DNA of 64,000 bases from Desulfovibrio piger (GCF_951793255.1 NZ_OX636706.1:1587001-1651000), one strand, 5' to 3'. Counted from the first letter of the stretch, positions 35,001-43,471 are shown. Numbers and translations: made by a program. Notes: generated by a model not told the origin, from the letters alone.

Positions 35001-35080
35001 TGGCGCGCATCTGCATCCTTTCAAAACCCCGCGAAGCCCCGGCCTGCCCGGTTCTTTTCGGGGAGGACAAAAAAAGTTGA
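32051..35080 (+). CDS. Large membrane protein of unknown function, 1,009 residues
   Basis: Starts at GTG 32051 with GGGAG upstream. Residues 1-630 are soluble and mostly helical; a segment near 175-260 (THLIMDAWIKGLRSITVVYDN, GIVGISVRIGLEFSVPFYDRF) looks like alternating strand/helix of a metal-dependent hydrolase or TIM-barrel-like fold. Residues about 650-690, 727-745, 755-775 and 795-815 are hydrophobic and should span the membrane. The C-terminal 200 residues are soluble and helical. No signal peptide. I do not recognise the family; it may be specific to Desulfovibrionales. Monocistronic by position. Confidence 0.75.
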   Translation: MAKLTDRIFFDKQDRDILVLVNRILEAPNVPSRDNLFNPELHPHGIKELVTSPASRMAYAVINLLRNLEVGGSRDRLLALQTLYDEVLTSAHSALRRNTARALMQIMKDMVRAHGDETRQLMLAHDFRSTALGTPRVVRRMLARYHLPEMPEAWNQLAFDDHVYDVNTKGRKTPTHLIMDAWIKGLRSITVVYDNSVDLEAATEVIHASGIVGISVRIGLEFSVPFYDRFVNLVWMPRGFSSGKGFLDFLRSPQMREMLEKGREVLHWRREVALHTLEVWNEDERPRLEQLWGVSVAPMGLEEFLDFVGRGHASLLRLAEYLHKHIQPSLRARAEILRARHDDPEAMEELQRLDNLGPDDVQALWLNPGHNPRIPNTEQPGACDNLPELMCMSAQKLSAYLNGLATGNRLILGTEGLSVEDVVELLWDCEGRITHLELFNMKSWVEGHLNNIAAINELQRVLNQGLAPRMKQMVRQMIRQMEMTGDDERLEKFHAILRDIPKLWAAYRHEPLKSRLGSNSASRSRSYGMGLAIRETLPRRALLAMKKSGSQQSAIPIYSPVEEQIRYNEPETPSPGQRLLAHFRFLPGCDHLGMERRRVWRAASEDCRVSNRGNMVNLGGLSPFRGNGLTDAPQGEEARPDGQYLNSSLSNWLKVLLGFIPAFVSFIYTQDWWFLAWFGTFIWFGITGVRNVVQMVMAARGAKRSTLTHWKEHVSVKRICDSLMYTGISVLLLEVMIRVWLLEDCFGVTVAEQPVVVFTVLNIVNGFYIFAHNVYRGFPREAAIGNLFRSALAIPVSSLYDFILFHLLLLWGIADPHMYLVPSAAVISKMASDTVAAIIEGYADSQMNLRMRRWDYESTIKRIFDCYTQLELLFPREDALICLARPGGLRGRGGEEAQRLERILIICALDLMYFWFYQPRAQEAFRHKVRSMAEADRAVLLSAQLVLMREREVSQFLVDGLLGRNFSKPLAFFLDRRKEYLRLMARICILSKPREAPACPVLFGEDKKS

Positions 35081-35100
35081 ATCTATTTTATAAAATCTTA

Positions 35101-35129
35101 TTGCCATGGCGGGGCTGGTCGCGTATGTT
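35101..35129 (+). promoter_or_regulatory. Predicted promoter of the iron alcohol dehydrogenase
   Basis: TTGCCA (35101-35106), 17 bases, TATGTT (35124-35129); start near 35136. The AT-rich block just before it (TTTTATAAAATC) may act as an UP element. Confidence 0.55.
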
Positions 35130-35214
35130 GATTCCAGTACATCCATAAACGTTTCCAAACCGGGCTCGGACGGGGATCCAGACCGTTCAGACGCCCAAAC
35201 CAAGGAGTTGCACA

Positions 35215-36414
35215 ATGAGCACGGATGTCAAGAGCATGCATATGGGCCAAATCACGTCCTTCTTCATCCCCACCGTGACTCTGGTCGGCCAGAACTGCTC
35301 CACCCAGATTCCCGATCGCCTGAAGAGCCTCGGCGGCAAGAAGCCGCTGATCGTCACCGACCAGGGCATCGTGGCCGTGGGCATCCTGAAGCAGATCACC
35401 GATATCCTTGACGCCGCCGGCATGCAGTATGCCGTGTACGACAAGACCGTGCCCAACCCCACGGATAAAAACGTTGCGGAAGCCACCGAAGCTTACAAGA
35501 GCAACGGTTGCGACAGCCTGATCACCCTGGGCGGCGGTTCTTCGCATGACTGCGGCAAGGGCGTCGGCTTCGTGGTCGGCAACGGCGGCACGATCCACGA
35601 CTACGAAGGCGTGGACAAATCCAGCAAGCCCTTCCCGCCCTATGTGGCCGTGAACACCACCGCTGGTACCGCCTCTGAAATGACCCGTTTCTGCATCATC
35701 ACCGACACCTCCCGCAAGGTGAAGATGGCCATCGTCGACTGGCGCTGCACCCCCAGCGTCGCCATCGACGACCCGGTCCTGATGATGGGCATGCCTCCGT
35801 CCCTGACCGCCGCTACCGGTATGGACGCCCTGACCCACGCCGTGGAAGCCTATGTTTCCACCGCTGCCACTCCCATGACCGACGCCTGTGCCGAAAAGGC
35901 CATGGAATACATCAACCGCTACCTGCGCCGCGCCGTTGCCAACGGCAAGGATATGGAAGCCCGCGAAGGCATGTGCTACGCCCAGTACCTGGCCGGTATG
36001 GCGTTCAACAACGCCAGCCTGGGTCACGTGCACGCCATGGCTCACCAGCTGGGCGGCTTCTATGACCTGCCGCACGGCGAATGCAACGCCATCCTGCTGC
36101 CCCATGTGTGCGAGTACAACCTGATCTCCAGCCGCCGTCGCTTTGGCCGCATCGCCAAACTGCTGGGCGAACGCGTGGACGGCCTGAGCCCGACCGACGC
36201 TTCGCAGGCTGCCATCAAGGCCATCCGCATCCTGTCCAAGGACGTGGGTATCCCGGAAGGCCTGATCGCCCTGGGCAAGAAGTACGGCAAGGAAGTGAAG
36301 GAAGAGGACATCCCCACCATGACCGCCAACGCCCAGAAGGACGCCTGCGGTCTGACCAACCCGCGCATGATGAGCGACGCCGCTGTGGCCGCCATCTACA
36401 AGGCCGCCCTGTAG
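35215..36414 (+). CDS. Iron-containing alcohol dehydrogenase
   Basis: 399 residues, type III (iron-activated) family. NAD loop GGGSSHDCGKG near 103-113; metal-site region AATGMDALTHAVEAYVS and the paired histidines in GHVHAMAHQLGGFYDLPHGECNA. Interconverts primary alcohols and aldehydes with NAD. In a sulfate reducer it would feed ethanol oxidation, or reduce acetaldehyde such as that from eutBC. Strong ribosome site (AAGGAG) and clean terminator suggest high expression. Confidence 0.93.
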   Translation: MSTDVKSMHMGQITSFFIPTVTLVGQNCSTQIPDRLKSLGGKKPLIVTDQGIVAVGILKQITDILDAAGMQYAVYDKTVPNPTDKNVAEATEAYKSNGCDSLITLGGGSSHDCGKGVGFVVGNGGTIHDYEGVDKSSKPFPPYVAVNTTAGTASEMTRFCIITDTSRKVKMAIVDWRCTPSVAIDDPVLMMGMPPSLTAATGMDALTHAVEAYVSTAATPMTDACAEKAMEYINRYLRRAVANGKDMEAREGMCYAQYLAGMAFNNASLGHVHAMAHQLGGFYDLPHGECNAILLPHVCEYNLISSRRRFGRIAKLLGERVDGLSPTDASQAAIKAIRILSKDVGIPEGLIALGKKYGKEVKEEDIPTMTANAQKDACGLTNPRMMSDAAVAAIYKAAL

Positions 36415-36439
36415 TCCTCGCTGCATAGCTGCATAATGG

Positions 36440-36466
36440 AGGCCCCCGGGAAACCGGGGGCCTTTT
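36440..36466 (+). terminator. Intrinsic terminator after alcohol dehydrogenase
   Basis: AGGCCCCCGG-GAAA-CCGGGGGCCT followed by TTTT. Confidence 0.9.
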
Positions 36467-36507
36467 TGCGTTTTGGGCTTTAGCTTGTCGGGCGGCACGG
36501 CGCGAAA

Positions 36508-36539
36508 TGAAAAACCACCCGCATGGCAGGTGGTTTTGA
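36508..36539 (-). terminator. Intrinsic terminator after the P1 peptidase gene
   Basis: Minus-strand CTCAAAACCACC...GGTGGTTTTTC. The remainder of the 304-base gap (36540-36718) shows nothing I can support. Confidence 0.7.
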
Positions 36540-36718
36540 GACGATGGCCGGAGTGTTTCCGGCTGTTGGAGATGGCACGGACACGGCAGGGCGATATGCC
36601 CCGCTGCGGGGGCCGCTGCTTCTCCCGCCGCAGTTTTTTCAGAGGCGCATGCCGGAAAAAAGAGGAGAGCAGGGAAGGGGGACCCTTTGTCCGGCAGGGC
36701 TCCCGCTGTGATGCGGCA

Positions 36719-37684
36719 TCACGCGAACATCCCCGGCCGGGCGGCACGGCAGACGGCCCCGGCCACGGCGTCAGCGGCCAGGGCCCCCAGCAGGAGTTCA
36801 TTCCAGGGGCCGTGCCCTTCGGGCAGGGGCTGCTTGCTGGCCAGCGTGAACACGATATCCCCGTCGAAGAGCATGTGTGCGGGGATGATATGCCGGGCCA
36901 GGCCGGTGGCGGCCATGCGGGCCAGACGGCTGCACTGGGTCTTGTCCAGGGGGACGTTGGTCGCCACTACGGTGAGCACGGTATTGCCGGCAGGGACCTG
37001 TCCGGCCAGAGTGTCCAAAGCCTGCGCATGGGGCACAGGCGTGCCGTCAGGGAAGCGCCCGCCGGCCAGGAAGTTCCCCCGGGCATCGTAGACATTGCCC
37101 AGCGCATTGAGGACCACCAGGGCCGCCACCCGTATGCCCTCCCGTTCCAGGCACAGGCTGCCCAGACCGCTCTTGTCCGAAAGATCCAGCGGTTTGCCCG
37201 CGGCATCCTGGCAAAGGCAGAACAGGCGGCCGCAGCGGGCCCCGCAGGCTGCCCCCACAGCGCCTTCGGCCAGCGGTGCCGCCGAGGCCGCCCGGGCCGC
37301 GGCATAGCCCATGTCCGCATCGGGCAGCACGCCGGGCCGGGCATTCATGTCCAGATCGTAGATGACGGCCCCCGGGACGATGGGGATGACACCGTGCGGC
37401 ATGGCGAATCCGTGTCCCTGTTCGCGTAAAAAGCGCATGACGCCGTCAGCAGCGGCCAGTCCGAAGGCGCTGCCTCCGGCCAGCAGCAGGCCGTGCACTG
37501 TATCCACCTGTGATTCGGGCCGCATGAGTTCGGTCTCGCGGCAGCCCGGGGCGAATCCGGGCACGGCGATGCCTGGCGTGAAGCCCTGCGGGCAAAGGAT
37601 AGCGGTGCAGCCGGTATGGTTCCGGTCGTCCGTGGAGTGGCCTGCCAGCAGGCCGTCGATGGCGGTCAGGGTGGTATTGCTCAT
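36719..37684 (-). CDS. P1/S58-family aminopeptidase (DmpA-like)
   Basis: 321 residues from ATG 37684 with AGGAG upstream. The family makes a precursor that cuts itself before a nucleophilic Ser/Thr; here AGNTVLTVVATNVPLDKTQ is the cleavage-site region, with Thr as candidate nucleophile. Also seen are GLLLAGGSAFGLAAADGV and the C-terminal HMLFDGDIVFTLAS. Members act as D- or beta-aminopeptidases or amide hydrolases. It has no signal peptide. It lies directly beside the pdxST/D-cysteine island, but its own promoter is not clear, and no functional link is shown. Confidence 0.85.
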   Translation of the reverse strand: MSNTTLTAIDGLLAGHSTDDRNHTGCTAILCPQGFTPGIAVPGFAPGCRETELMRPESQVDTVHGLLLAGGSAFGLAAADGVMRFLREQGHGFAMPHGVIPIVPGAVIYDLDMNARPGVLPDADMGYAAARAASAAPLAEGAVGAACGARCGRLFCLCQDAAGKPLDLSDKSGLGSLCLEREGIRVAALVVLNALGNVYDARGNFLAGGRFPDGTPVPHAQALDTLAGQVPAGNTVLTVVATNVPLDKTQCSRLARMAATGLARHIIPAHMLFDGDIVFTLASKQPLPEGHGPWNELLLGALAADAVAGAVCRAARPGMFA

Positions 37685-38041
37685 GGGAACTCCTGTAGCG
37701 GAGGTTGGCAGCTGCGCCCGTGCAACCATACGGCTGCTGTCGGGAGAGGGCGCGTGGGACAAATCTTTCATGTTCACGCGGAAAAGGAAAGCCTCCCTTG
37801 TGGGGGGATGCGGTCCGCAGTCCGGGCCGTACCGGGAAGGGGAGAGGAGGACGACAGGCCTTGTGCGGGCCGGTCGCCAGGTAACGGTCAGGAGTGGGGA
37901 CGTTTTCGGAGGAAAGGGGCGGACATTTGACAGATGAAGCCAAAGATCCTCCTGGGCGCATCCCGGTGCCAGAGAACGACAGAGCCCCGCGCGAACGCAA
38001 CGTTCGGCGCGGGGCTCCTTGTTTTTCGGCAGATGCCCGGA
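37685..38041. other. Gap between P1 peptidase and pdxT copy A
   Basis: 357 bases. Contains the hairpin at 37981-38027 that marks the edge of the pdxST duplication. No supported gene in 37700-37980. Confidence 0.4.
37981..38027 (+). terminator. GC hairpin at end of pdxST copy A
   Basis: GAGCCCCGCGC...GCGCGGGGCTC with T run on the plus strand (CCTTGTTTTT). The orientation suits a plus-strand transcript, although pdxT lies on the minus strand; in copy B the same hairpin follows gntR correctly. Confidence 0.55.
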
Positions 38042-38623
38042 TCAGGCCAGCATGTCCAGGAAGTACTGGTGCAGGCGCAGGTCCGGGGTCAGTTCGGGGT
38101 GGAAGGACGTAGCCAGCACATTGCCCTGACGCACGGCCACGATGCGCTCGCCGCGGTCGGCATCCAGACGGGCCAGCACCCGCACGCCTTCGCCCACGCG
38201 GCAGATGAGCGGGGCGCGGATGAACACGGCCCGCAGGGGCTCACCGGCCAGGCCGTCGATGTGCAGGTCGGTCTCGAAGCTGTCCACCTGACGGCCGAAG
38301 GCATTGCGGCGCACGGTGGCGTCCAGCACGCCCAGACGGGGCTGGCCAGAGCCTTCGATCTCCTTGCAGAGCAGGATCAGGCCCGCGCAGCTGCCGTAGA
38401 CGGGCATGCCGTCCAGGATGCGCCGGCGCAGCGGCTCCAGCATGTCCCATTCCACCAGCAGCTTGCCGATGGTGGTGCTTTCGCCGCCGGGGATGACCAT
38501 GCCCTCAAGGCCTTCCATGTCCTTGAGCTGGCGCACTTCGCAGACATCGGCGCCCAGACGGCGCAGCGCTGCGGCATGTTCGCGGAAGGCCCCCTGCAGG
38601 GCCAGGACTCCGATGCGGGCCAT
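38042..38623 (-). CDS. pdxT: PLP synthase glutaminase subunit, copy A
   Basis: 193 residues. Supplies ammonia from glutamine to PdxS for pyridoxal 5'-phosphate. Nucleophile cysteine in YGSCAGLILL and the catalytic His/Glu in SFHPELTPD; GGESTTIG is the substrate loop. Differs from copy B at only two residues (G/D in the EGS.QPRLGV segment and C/S in APLI.RVGEG). Begins one base after the pdxS stop. Reads out of copy A of the repeat. Confidence 0.95.
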   Translation of the reverse strand: MARIGVLALQGAFREHAAALRRLGADVCEVRQLKDMEGLEGMVIPGGESTTIGKLLVEWDMLEPLRRRILDGMPVYGSCAGLILLCKEIEGSGQPRLGVLDATVRRNAFGRQVDSFETDLHIDGLAGEPLRAVFIRAPLICRVGEGVRVLARLDADRGERIVAVRQGNVLATSFHPELTPDLRLHQYFLDMLA

Positions 38624-38624
38624 G

Positions 38625-39506
38625 CTACCAGCCCCGCTCCTGCATGCGTTCGGCCGGCGGGATGGTGGAGATGTCGATGCCCACCATGGGTTCGCCCAGG
38701 TCGCGGGAGATCTCGGCCAGCAGGGCGTAGTCCTTGTAGTTGGTCACGGCCTGCACGATGGCGCGGGCACGCTTGGCCGGGTCGCCGGACTTGAAGATGC
38801 CGGAGCCCACGAACACGCCGTCGCAGCCCAGGTGCATCATCATGGCGGCGTCAGCGGGGGTGGCGATGCCGCCGGCGGCAAAGTTCACCACAGGCAGGCG
38901 GCCTTCCTTGCGCACGGCCATGCAGACTTCCAGGGGAGCGCCGTTTTCCTTGGCAAAGTTGGCCACTTCGGCTTCGGGCAGGGAGCAGAGCACACGGATC
39001 TCGTCCATGACCTGGCGGCAATGGCGCACGGCTTCCACCACGTTGCCGGTGCCGGGTTCGCCCTTGGTGCGGATCATGGCCGCGCCTTCGGCGATGCGGC
39101 GCAGGGCTTCGCCCAGGTTGCGGCAGCCGCAGACGAAGGGCACGGTGAAGTCGCGCTTGTCGATATGATAACGGTCATCGGCGGGGGTCAGCACTTCGCT
39201 CTCGTCGATGTAGTCCACGCCCAGAGCCTCAAGGATGCGGGCTTCCACGAAATGGCCGATGCGGGCCTTGGCCATGACGGGGATGCTCACCACTTCCATG
39301 ATGCGCTTGACGATGGTGGGGTCAGCCATGCGGGCGATGCCGCCGGCGGCGCGGATGTCGGCCGGGACGCGTTCAAGAGCCATGACGGCGCAGGCGCCGG
39401 CTTCTTCGGCGATCTTCGCCTGTTCGGGGGTGGTCACGTCCATGATGACGCCACCCTTGAGCATTTCTGCAAGACCGGTCTTCAGGCGAATGGTGCCCTG
39501 TTCCAT
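38625..39506 (-). CDS. pdxS: PLP synthase lyase subunit, copy A
   Basis: 293 residues. Condenses ribose 5-phosphate, glyceraldehyde 3-phosphate and ammonia to PLP. Lys-containing motif VMAKARIGH and phosphate loop [12 protein letters not shown] present. One residue differs from copy B (DFTVPF here, DFTAPF there). AAAGGAG precedes ATG 39506. Only 45 bases separate the start from an intrinsic terminator upstream, so no independent promoter fits; it may be expressed by read-through from the D-cysteine operon. Confidence 0.95.
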   Translation of the reverse strand: MEQGTIRLKTGLAEMLKGGVIMDVTTPEQAKIAEEAGACAVMALERVPADIRAAGGIARMADPTIVKRIMEVVSIPVMAKARIGHFVEARILEALGVDYIDESEVLTPADDRYHIDKRDFTVPFVCGCRNLGEALRRIAEGAAMIRTKGEPGTGNVVEAVRHCRQVMDEIRVLCSLPEAEVANFAKENGAPLEVCMAVRKEGRLPVVNFAAGGIATPADAAMMMHLGCDGVFVGSGIFKSGDPAKRARAIVQAVTNYKDYALLAEISRDLGEPMVGIDISTIPPAERMQERGW

Positions 39507-39550
39507 GAAAAAACTCCTTTGTCCATACAGCAGGACATGCAGCGGAAGGG

Positions 39551-39591
39551 AAAAAAGGCTCTTCTGCCCACCGCTGGAGAACAGAAGAGCC
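39551..39591 (-). terminator. Terminator/attenuator between the 413-residue gene and pdxS copy A
   Basis: Minus-strand GGCTCTTCTG...CAGAAGAGCC followed by six T. It stands between the D-cysteine operon and pdxS copy A, so it would cut off pdxST unless read through. Confidence 0.8.
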
Positions 39592-39670
39592 GCCTGCCCG
39601 GGGCCTTATGGGTGCATACGTCGAAGGGGGAGATATGCCGGTCAACCAGGCAATGACCGGCCACAGCGGG

Positions 39671-40912
39671 CTATGAGGGCAGGCAAAGTTCATGCAGGAG
39701 GCGCTCCGGTTCCGGCTGGGGGGAGCGTGCCTGGATAAAGGACGATGCTTCGGGAAGCCGGTCACGGAGCAGAACGGCCGCTGCCAGAGCGATGTCGGCC
39801 AGCAGCTCAAGTTCTTTCCGAGTGGTGATCATCACTTTCAGCGATCTGTATTCTTCCCGGCTGGCCAGTAATGAGAGCATGGCAGCCTGCCCCGGCCAGA
39901 GACCGCCACCGGCAGCTACGGTATGGACAGCCTGGCTCATGAAGGACGTCCCGCCGATCTCCTGCTCCAGGATGTCGGCAAGTACAGCGGCCAAAGCAAC
40001 TTTTTGGGCGGAGGTACGGGCGTTGGCGTACTCCTGTCCCAGTCTGGCGATCTTTTCCCCCAGGGCCCGGGATGCACGATCAAGATCACCGGGGCGACGG
40101 GGATACGCCCTGTCATTGACGACGGCCTGGGCATGGCATTGTTGGGCGGCCTGAACCAGACACTGGCCTACGGCGGGATTGTCGCTGTCCTGATTCCAGC
40201 GGATCCAGGGCATACTGGCTGCAAGAGCGTCGCTGTCGCCGGGACTGTACGCCTTGGACTCCAGTACGATGCAAGGGATGCGGCACATGCCCAGTTCCTG
40301 CATGAGGCGTCCCTTGTTGCCCACAGGCAGGATGCCTTCGCTGTCTTCCACCGGTCCGCTGCCGTCAGGAGAGGCATTGATCGTCAACAGCCAGGCGCAG
40401 GGCGTATCCTCCAGGGAAAGCATACCGCCCAAAAACTCGCCGCAGCTGCCGGGGATGTCGTCCGTGGCGTGGAGCCCCCCCGCGGGCCAGTGCCGGCGTA
40501 CGGCATCCAGCAGGGCGCGGGCATGGGCCAGGATGAGGACGGCCCCCATCTTGTCCATGCCCTGCCCGCGGATCCGGCCCAGGACCTTGGTGGCCAGGGT
40601 CTGCGAGGAAAGTTCACAAAGGCCCGTACCCCGTTGCAGCAGATCCGTCTCAAAGGGAGAGAAGCCGCCGGACAGGGAAGCCTGTCCCTGTCCCCCGCAG
40701 GCCAGAGAGACCGTCAGCTTGTCTTCATCCGTGCGGACAGCCGTCACGGTCAGATCCAGCGGACAGACCCGCAGGAGCAGGGCCAGCAGAGTGGCGAACC
40801 CGGTGGCGTCGTCCTGGACGAAGCCCTGGTGACTGTTGGCGTGCCCGACGCCGATATGTCCGGCAAAGGCCAGATCCGCTTTGTGATCGCAGGGGAGGGA
40901 AAAAAGTTTCAT
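39671..40912 (-). CDS. Unknown protein of the D-cysteine operon, 413 residues
   Basis: No signal or membrane segment. The N-terminus holds a striking motif FAGHIGVGHANSHQGFVQDD near residues 16-35 with several His and Asp residues, suggesting a metal or nucleotide site. The C-terminal third is helical. Its 3' end is 45 bases upstream of a terminator; its start follows nhaC by 21 bases, so it is the last gene of the operon proper. I do not recognise a named family. Because it travels with a transporter and a PLP enzyme for an amino acid, a role in handling that substrate or its product is inferred. Confidence 0.72.
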   Translation of the reverse strand: MKLFSLPCDHKADLAFAGHIGVGHANSHQGFVQDDATGFATLLALLLRVCPLDLTVTAVRTDEDKLTVSLACGGQGQASLSGGFSPFETDLLQRGTGLCELSSQTLATKVLGRIRGQGMDKMGAVLILAHARALLDAVRRHWPAGGLHATDDIPGSCGEFLGGMLSLEDTPCAWLLTINASPDGSGPVEDSEGILPVGNKGRLMQELGMCRIPCIVLESKAYSPGDSDALAASMPWIRWNQDSDNPAVGQCLVQAAQQCHAQAVVNDRAYPRRPGDLDRASRALGEKIARLGQEYANARTSAQKVALAAVLADILEQEIGGTSFMSQAVHTVAAGGGLWPGQAAMLSLLASREEYRSLKVMITTRKELELLADIALAAAVLLRDRLPEASSFIQARSPQPEPERLLHELCLPS

Positions 40913-40933
40913 GGCAGTGAGGAATGGTGGTTG

Positions 40934-42334
40934 CTAGGCGTTGTTCGTCGCAGCCGGAATGTCCAGCTTGCGGTTCCAGCCCGTGATGGCGGAGAACAGC
41001 AGCACCGCGAGCAGGGTCCAGGAATAGGGGTTGTACAGGGCCGTGCTCAGAGCCGGGGCCGGGATGTTGTAGCTCTGGGCAGCACTATACAGGGCTCCGT
41101 ACCAGGTCGCCACCGCGATATGCCAGGGCAGGATGTAAAAGACGGTGCTTACGGCGCAGTCCATGAGGTTGGCCCGGCGGGCAGCGCTCAGGTTGAAGCG
41201 TTCGCCCATGGGGCGGACGATGGAGGGACCCACCAGCAGCTCGGCAGGAGCATTGGCCGAGATCGGGATGGAAGCCAGCACCGTGACGCCCACGATGAAG
41301 AGCTCGGCCTGGCGTACCGTGCTGACCAGGGACTTGTGGGCAAAGTCGAGGATGCGCTTCATGATGCCGCATTCCACCATGATCTGGGTCACGGCAAGGA
41401 TCAGGATGGCGAAGATGATGGGGCCCACCACGCTAAGGATACCGTTTTCAATATAGCCGGTGGACTGACCGGCCTGGGCAGGGATACCGAAGATTTGCGT
41501 CGGCTTGATATGGCCGGTAAGCACAGCGATGACAGCCGCGCAAACATTGCCGTAGACCAGGGATTCGATGATGTGGCGGCCCATCATGGCGGAGCCGACG
41601 ACCACCACCAGGGCGATGAGCATCAGCACGCCGGCGGGATCGAAATCTTTCTGGATATCAGGCAGGGCCGCAGCCTGGTCCGCGTTACCGAAGATCAGGA
41701 AGATGACCATGGCCATGACGGCTGCGGACATGGAAAGCGGGAAACGGCTGCGGACGACCTCTTTCATGGTCGCGCCCTGGGTATAGGCGGAAACGATGGT
41801 CGTATCAGCAATGGGGGAAAGGTTGTCGCCAAAGGCCGCACCGGAAAGGATGGCCAGACCGAGCATGGCCGGGTCGGCACCCAGGAAATAGCCGGCAGGG
41901 TAGAGCACAGGTGTCAGAGCGATGCAGGTACCGGTGGAGGTGCCTGTCCCCAGAGCGAACAGCATGGAAGCGAAGAAGACGAGGCCCACAAAAATACTGC
42001 CCTGGGCGCCGGTGCTCATGCCCATCCAGAGCAGACCGTCCACCAGACCGCCGGCAGCCATGAGCTGACCGAACACGCCGGCGAACAGCCAGGCCGTAAT
42101 GATGACGATGCCGTTTTCATCGCCGATGCCGCGCATGGCGGCAAGACAGTAATCTTCCTTTTTGCGGGCAAAGAACAAGCCGATGACGAGGGCCAGCCAG
42201 GCGCAGGCCCAGAACGGCTGGGTGCCGCCGCGTTCCGCAAGACAAAGCCAGACAAGGCCGATGATGAGTACAGCCAGGGGTACGGTACCGCCCAGGATAC
42301 CGCCATACATATCGAGTCTTTTTTCTTCAGACAT
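40934..42334 (-). CDS. nhaC: NhaC-family transporter
   Basis: 466 residues with about 12 membrane segments. The signature SGAAFGDNLSPIADTT (near residue 165) is typical of NhaC Na+/H+ antiporter-type proteins, many of which exchange organic or amino acids rather than just sodium. Located between the D-cysteine desulfhydrase and the unknown protein in a single-strand operon, so transport of the desulfhydrase substrate is likely. The start ATG 42334 is followed by an acidic tail (MSEEKRLDMYGG). Confidence 0.87.
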   Translation of the reverse strand: MSEEKRLDMYGGILGGTVPLAVLIIGLVWLCLAERGGTQPFWACAWLALVIGLFFARKKEDYCLAAMRGIGDENGIVIITAWLFAGVFGQLMAAGGLVDGLLWMGMSTGAQGSIFVGLVFFASMLFALGTGTSTGTCIALTPVLYPAGYFLGADPAMLGLAILSGAAFGDNLSPIADTTIVSAYTQGATMKEVVRSRFPLSMSAAVMAMVIFLIFGNADQAAALPDIQKDFDPAGVLMLIALVVVVGSAMMGRHIIESLVYGNVCAAVIAVLTGHIKPTQIFGIPAQAGQSTGYIENGILSVVGPIIFAILILAVTQIMVECGIMKRILDFAHKSLVSTVRQAELFIVGVTVLASIPISANAPAELLVGPSIVRPMGERFNLSAARRANLMDCAVSTVFYILPWHIAVATWYGALYSAAQSYNIPAPALSTALYNPYSWTLLAVLLFSAITGWNRKLDIPAATNNA

Positions 42335-42385
42335 ATGCCCTCCACGTCTGCGGGCTGATGGGTTGGTGGTGGGTTACAGGAAGGG

Positions 42386-42418
42386 GACGTGACCCGCAGG
42401 CCACGTCCCCTTGTTTTT
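42386..42418 (+). terminator. Hairpin between dcyD and nhaC
   Basis: GGGGACGTG...CACGTCCCC followed by TTGTTTTTT on the plus strand. On the operon's own strand the T run precedes the hairpin, so it may work as an RNA-stability or processing element inside the operon. Confidence 0.45.
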
Positions 42419-43416
42419 TAGCGGAAGCAGGGCAGGTAGGCGTACAGAGCCGGAGAACCGCCGGTGTGCAGGAACAGCACCTTGGACCCCTTGGCGAAGT
42501 AGCCCTTGCGCGCCAGATCGATCAGGCCGGACATGGCCTTGCCGGAGTACACGGGGTCAAGCAGGATGCCTTCGGTCTCGGCCAGCATCTTGACGGCTTC
42601 GACCATGGCGTCCGTGGGCAGGGAGTAGCCGGGGCCCACATAGTCGTCAAAAGCCACGACCTTTTCGGCGGGCACGCGGGCTTCCACGCCCAGCAGATCC
42701 AGGGTCTGGTTGGCCAGGGTATGCACGGCATTTTCCTGCACGGGCTTGGGACGGTTGACGCCGATGCCGGTGACAGGAATGTTGATGTTGTTGCCGATCA
42801 TGCCGGCGATGATCCCGGCATGGGTACCGGCGCTACCGCTGGGCACGACCATATGGTCAAAGTTGAGGCCCATCTCGAACATCTGGTGCATGATTTCTTC
42901 CATGCAACCCACATAGCCCAGGGCACCCAGAGGCGTGGAAGCGCCGCCGGGGACGATGTAGGGCTTTCTGCCTTCGGCCGTCAGCTTGGCAGCCACTTTT
43001 TCCATGGCTTCCATCATGTTGCTGCCGCCGGGCACCACGGTGATGCTCTTGACGCCCAGCAGCTGGAACAGGAAGTTGTTGCCGGAGGCTTCGGGATTGT
43101 AGCTGCCTTTCACGCGTTCTTCCAGCACCAGATGGCAGTCCATACCTTCATGGACAGCCCAGGAAAGAGTCAGGCGGCAGTGGTTGGACTGCACGGCGCC
43201 GCAGGTGATGACCGTATCGCAGCCTTTCTGCAGGGCATCGGCGATGCAGAAGTCCAGCTTACGGGTCTTGTTGCCGCCGGCGGTACCGGGGAGCATGTCG
43301 TCACGCTTGATGTAGACGTCGATGTCCGCTCCCAGAGCCTTGGAGAAGTTGGGGCAGTACTCGATGGGGGTGGGAGTGGTGACATAGCCGCGACGGGGGA
43401 ACTGGGCAAGATTCAT
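42418..43416 (-). CDS. dcyD: D-cysteine desulfhydrase / ACC deaminase-like PLP enzyme
   Basis: 332 residues, usual length. Fold-type II PLP enzyme: PLP lysine in PGTAGGNKTRKLDF near residue 51, and GAVQSNHCR, the serine motif SGSAGTHAG. Converts D-cysteine to pyruvate, H2S and ammonia; the close homologue ACC deaminase and L-cysteate sulfo-lyase cannot be excluded. AGGAGG precedes ATG 43416. In the operon after ridA. Needs PLP, and pdxST lies on both sides of the cluster. Confidence 0.88.
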   Translation of the reverse strand: MNLAQFPRRGYVTTPTPIEYCPNFSKALGADIDVYIKRDDMLPGTAGGNKTRKLDFCIADALQKGCDTVITCGAVQSNHCRLTLSWAVHEGMDCHLVLEERVKGSYNPEASGNNFLFQLLGVKSITVVPGGSNMMEAMEKVAAKLTAEGRKPYIVPGGASTPLGALGYVGCMEEIMHQMFEMGLNFDHMVVPSGSAGTHAGIIAGMIGNNINIPVTGIGVNRPKPVQENAVHTLANQTLDLLGVEARVPAEKVVAFDDYVGPGYSLPTDAMVEAVKMLAETEGILLDPVYSGKAMSGLIDLARKGYFAKGSKVLFLHTGGSPALYAYLPCFR

Positions 43417-43471
43417 GAGGACCTCCTGGGATGATGCTGCATCCCAAATGATATTTTTGTCCGCAGCAGCG

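Larger units (their letters stand above)
37981..39506 (-). repeat. pdxST direct repeat, copy A (1,526 bp)
   Basis: Nearly identical to 44836-46362, same orientation. Similarity begins at a hairpin (agagccccgcgcgaac) beyond the pdxT stop and ends exactly at the pdxS start codon. I count about nine base differences in the coding part and two in the hairpin region, roughly 99.3 percent identity by eye. Confidence 0.93.
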
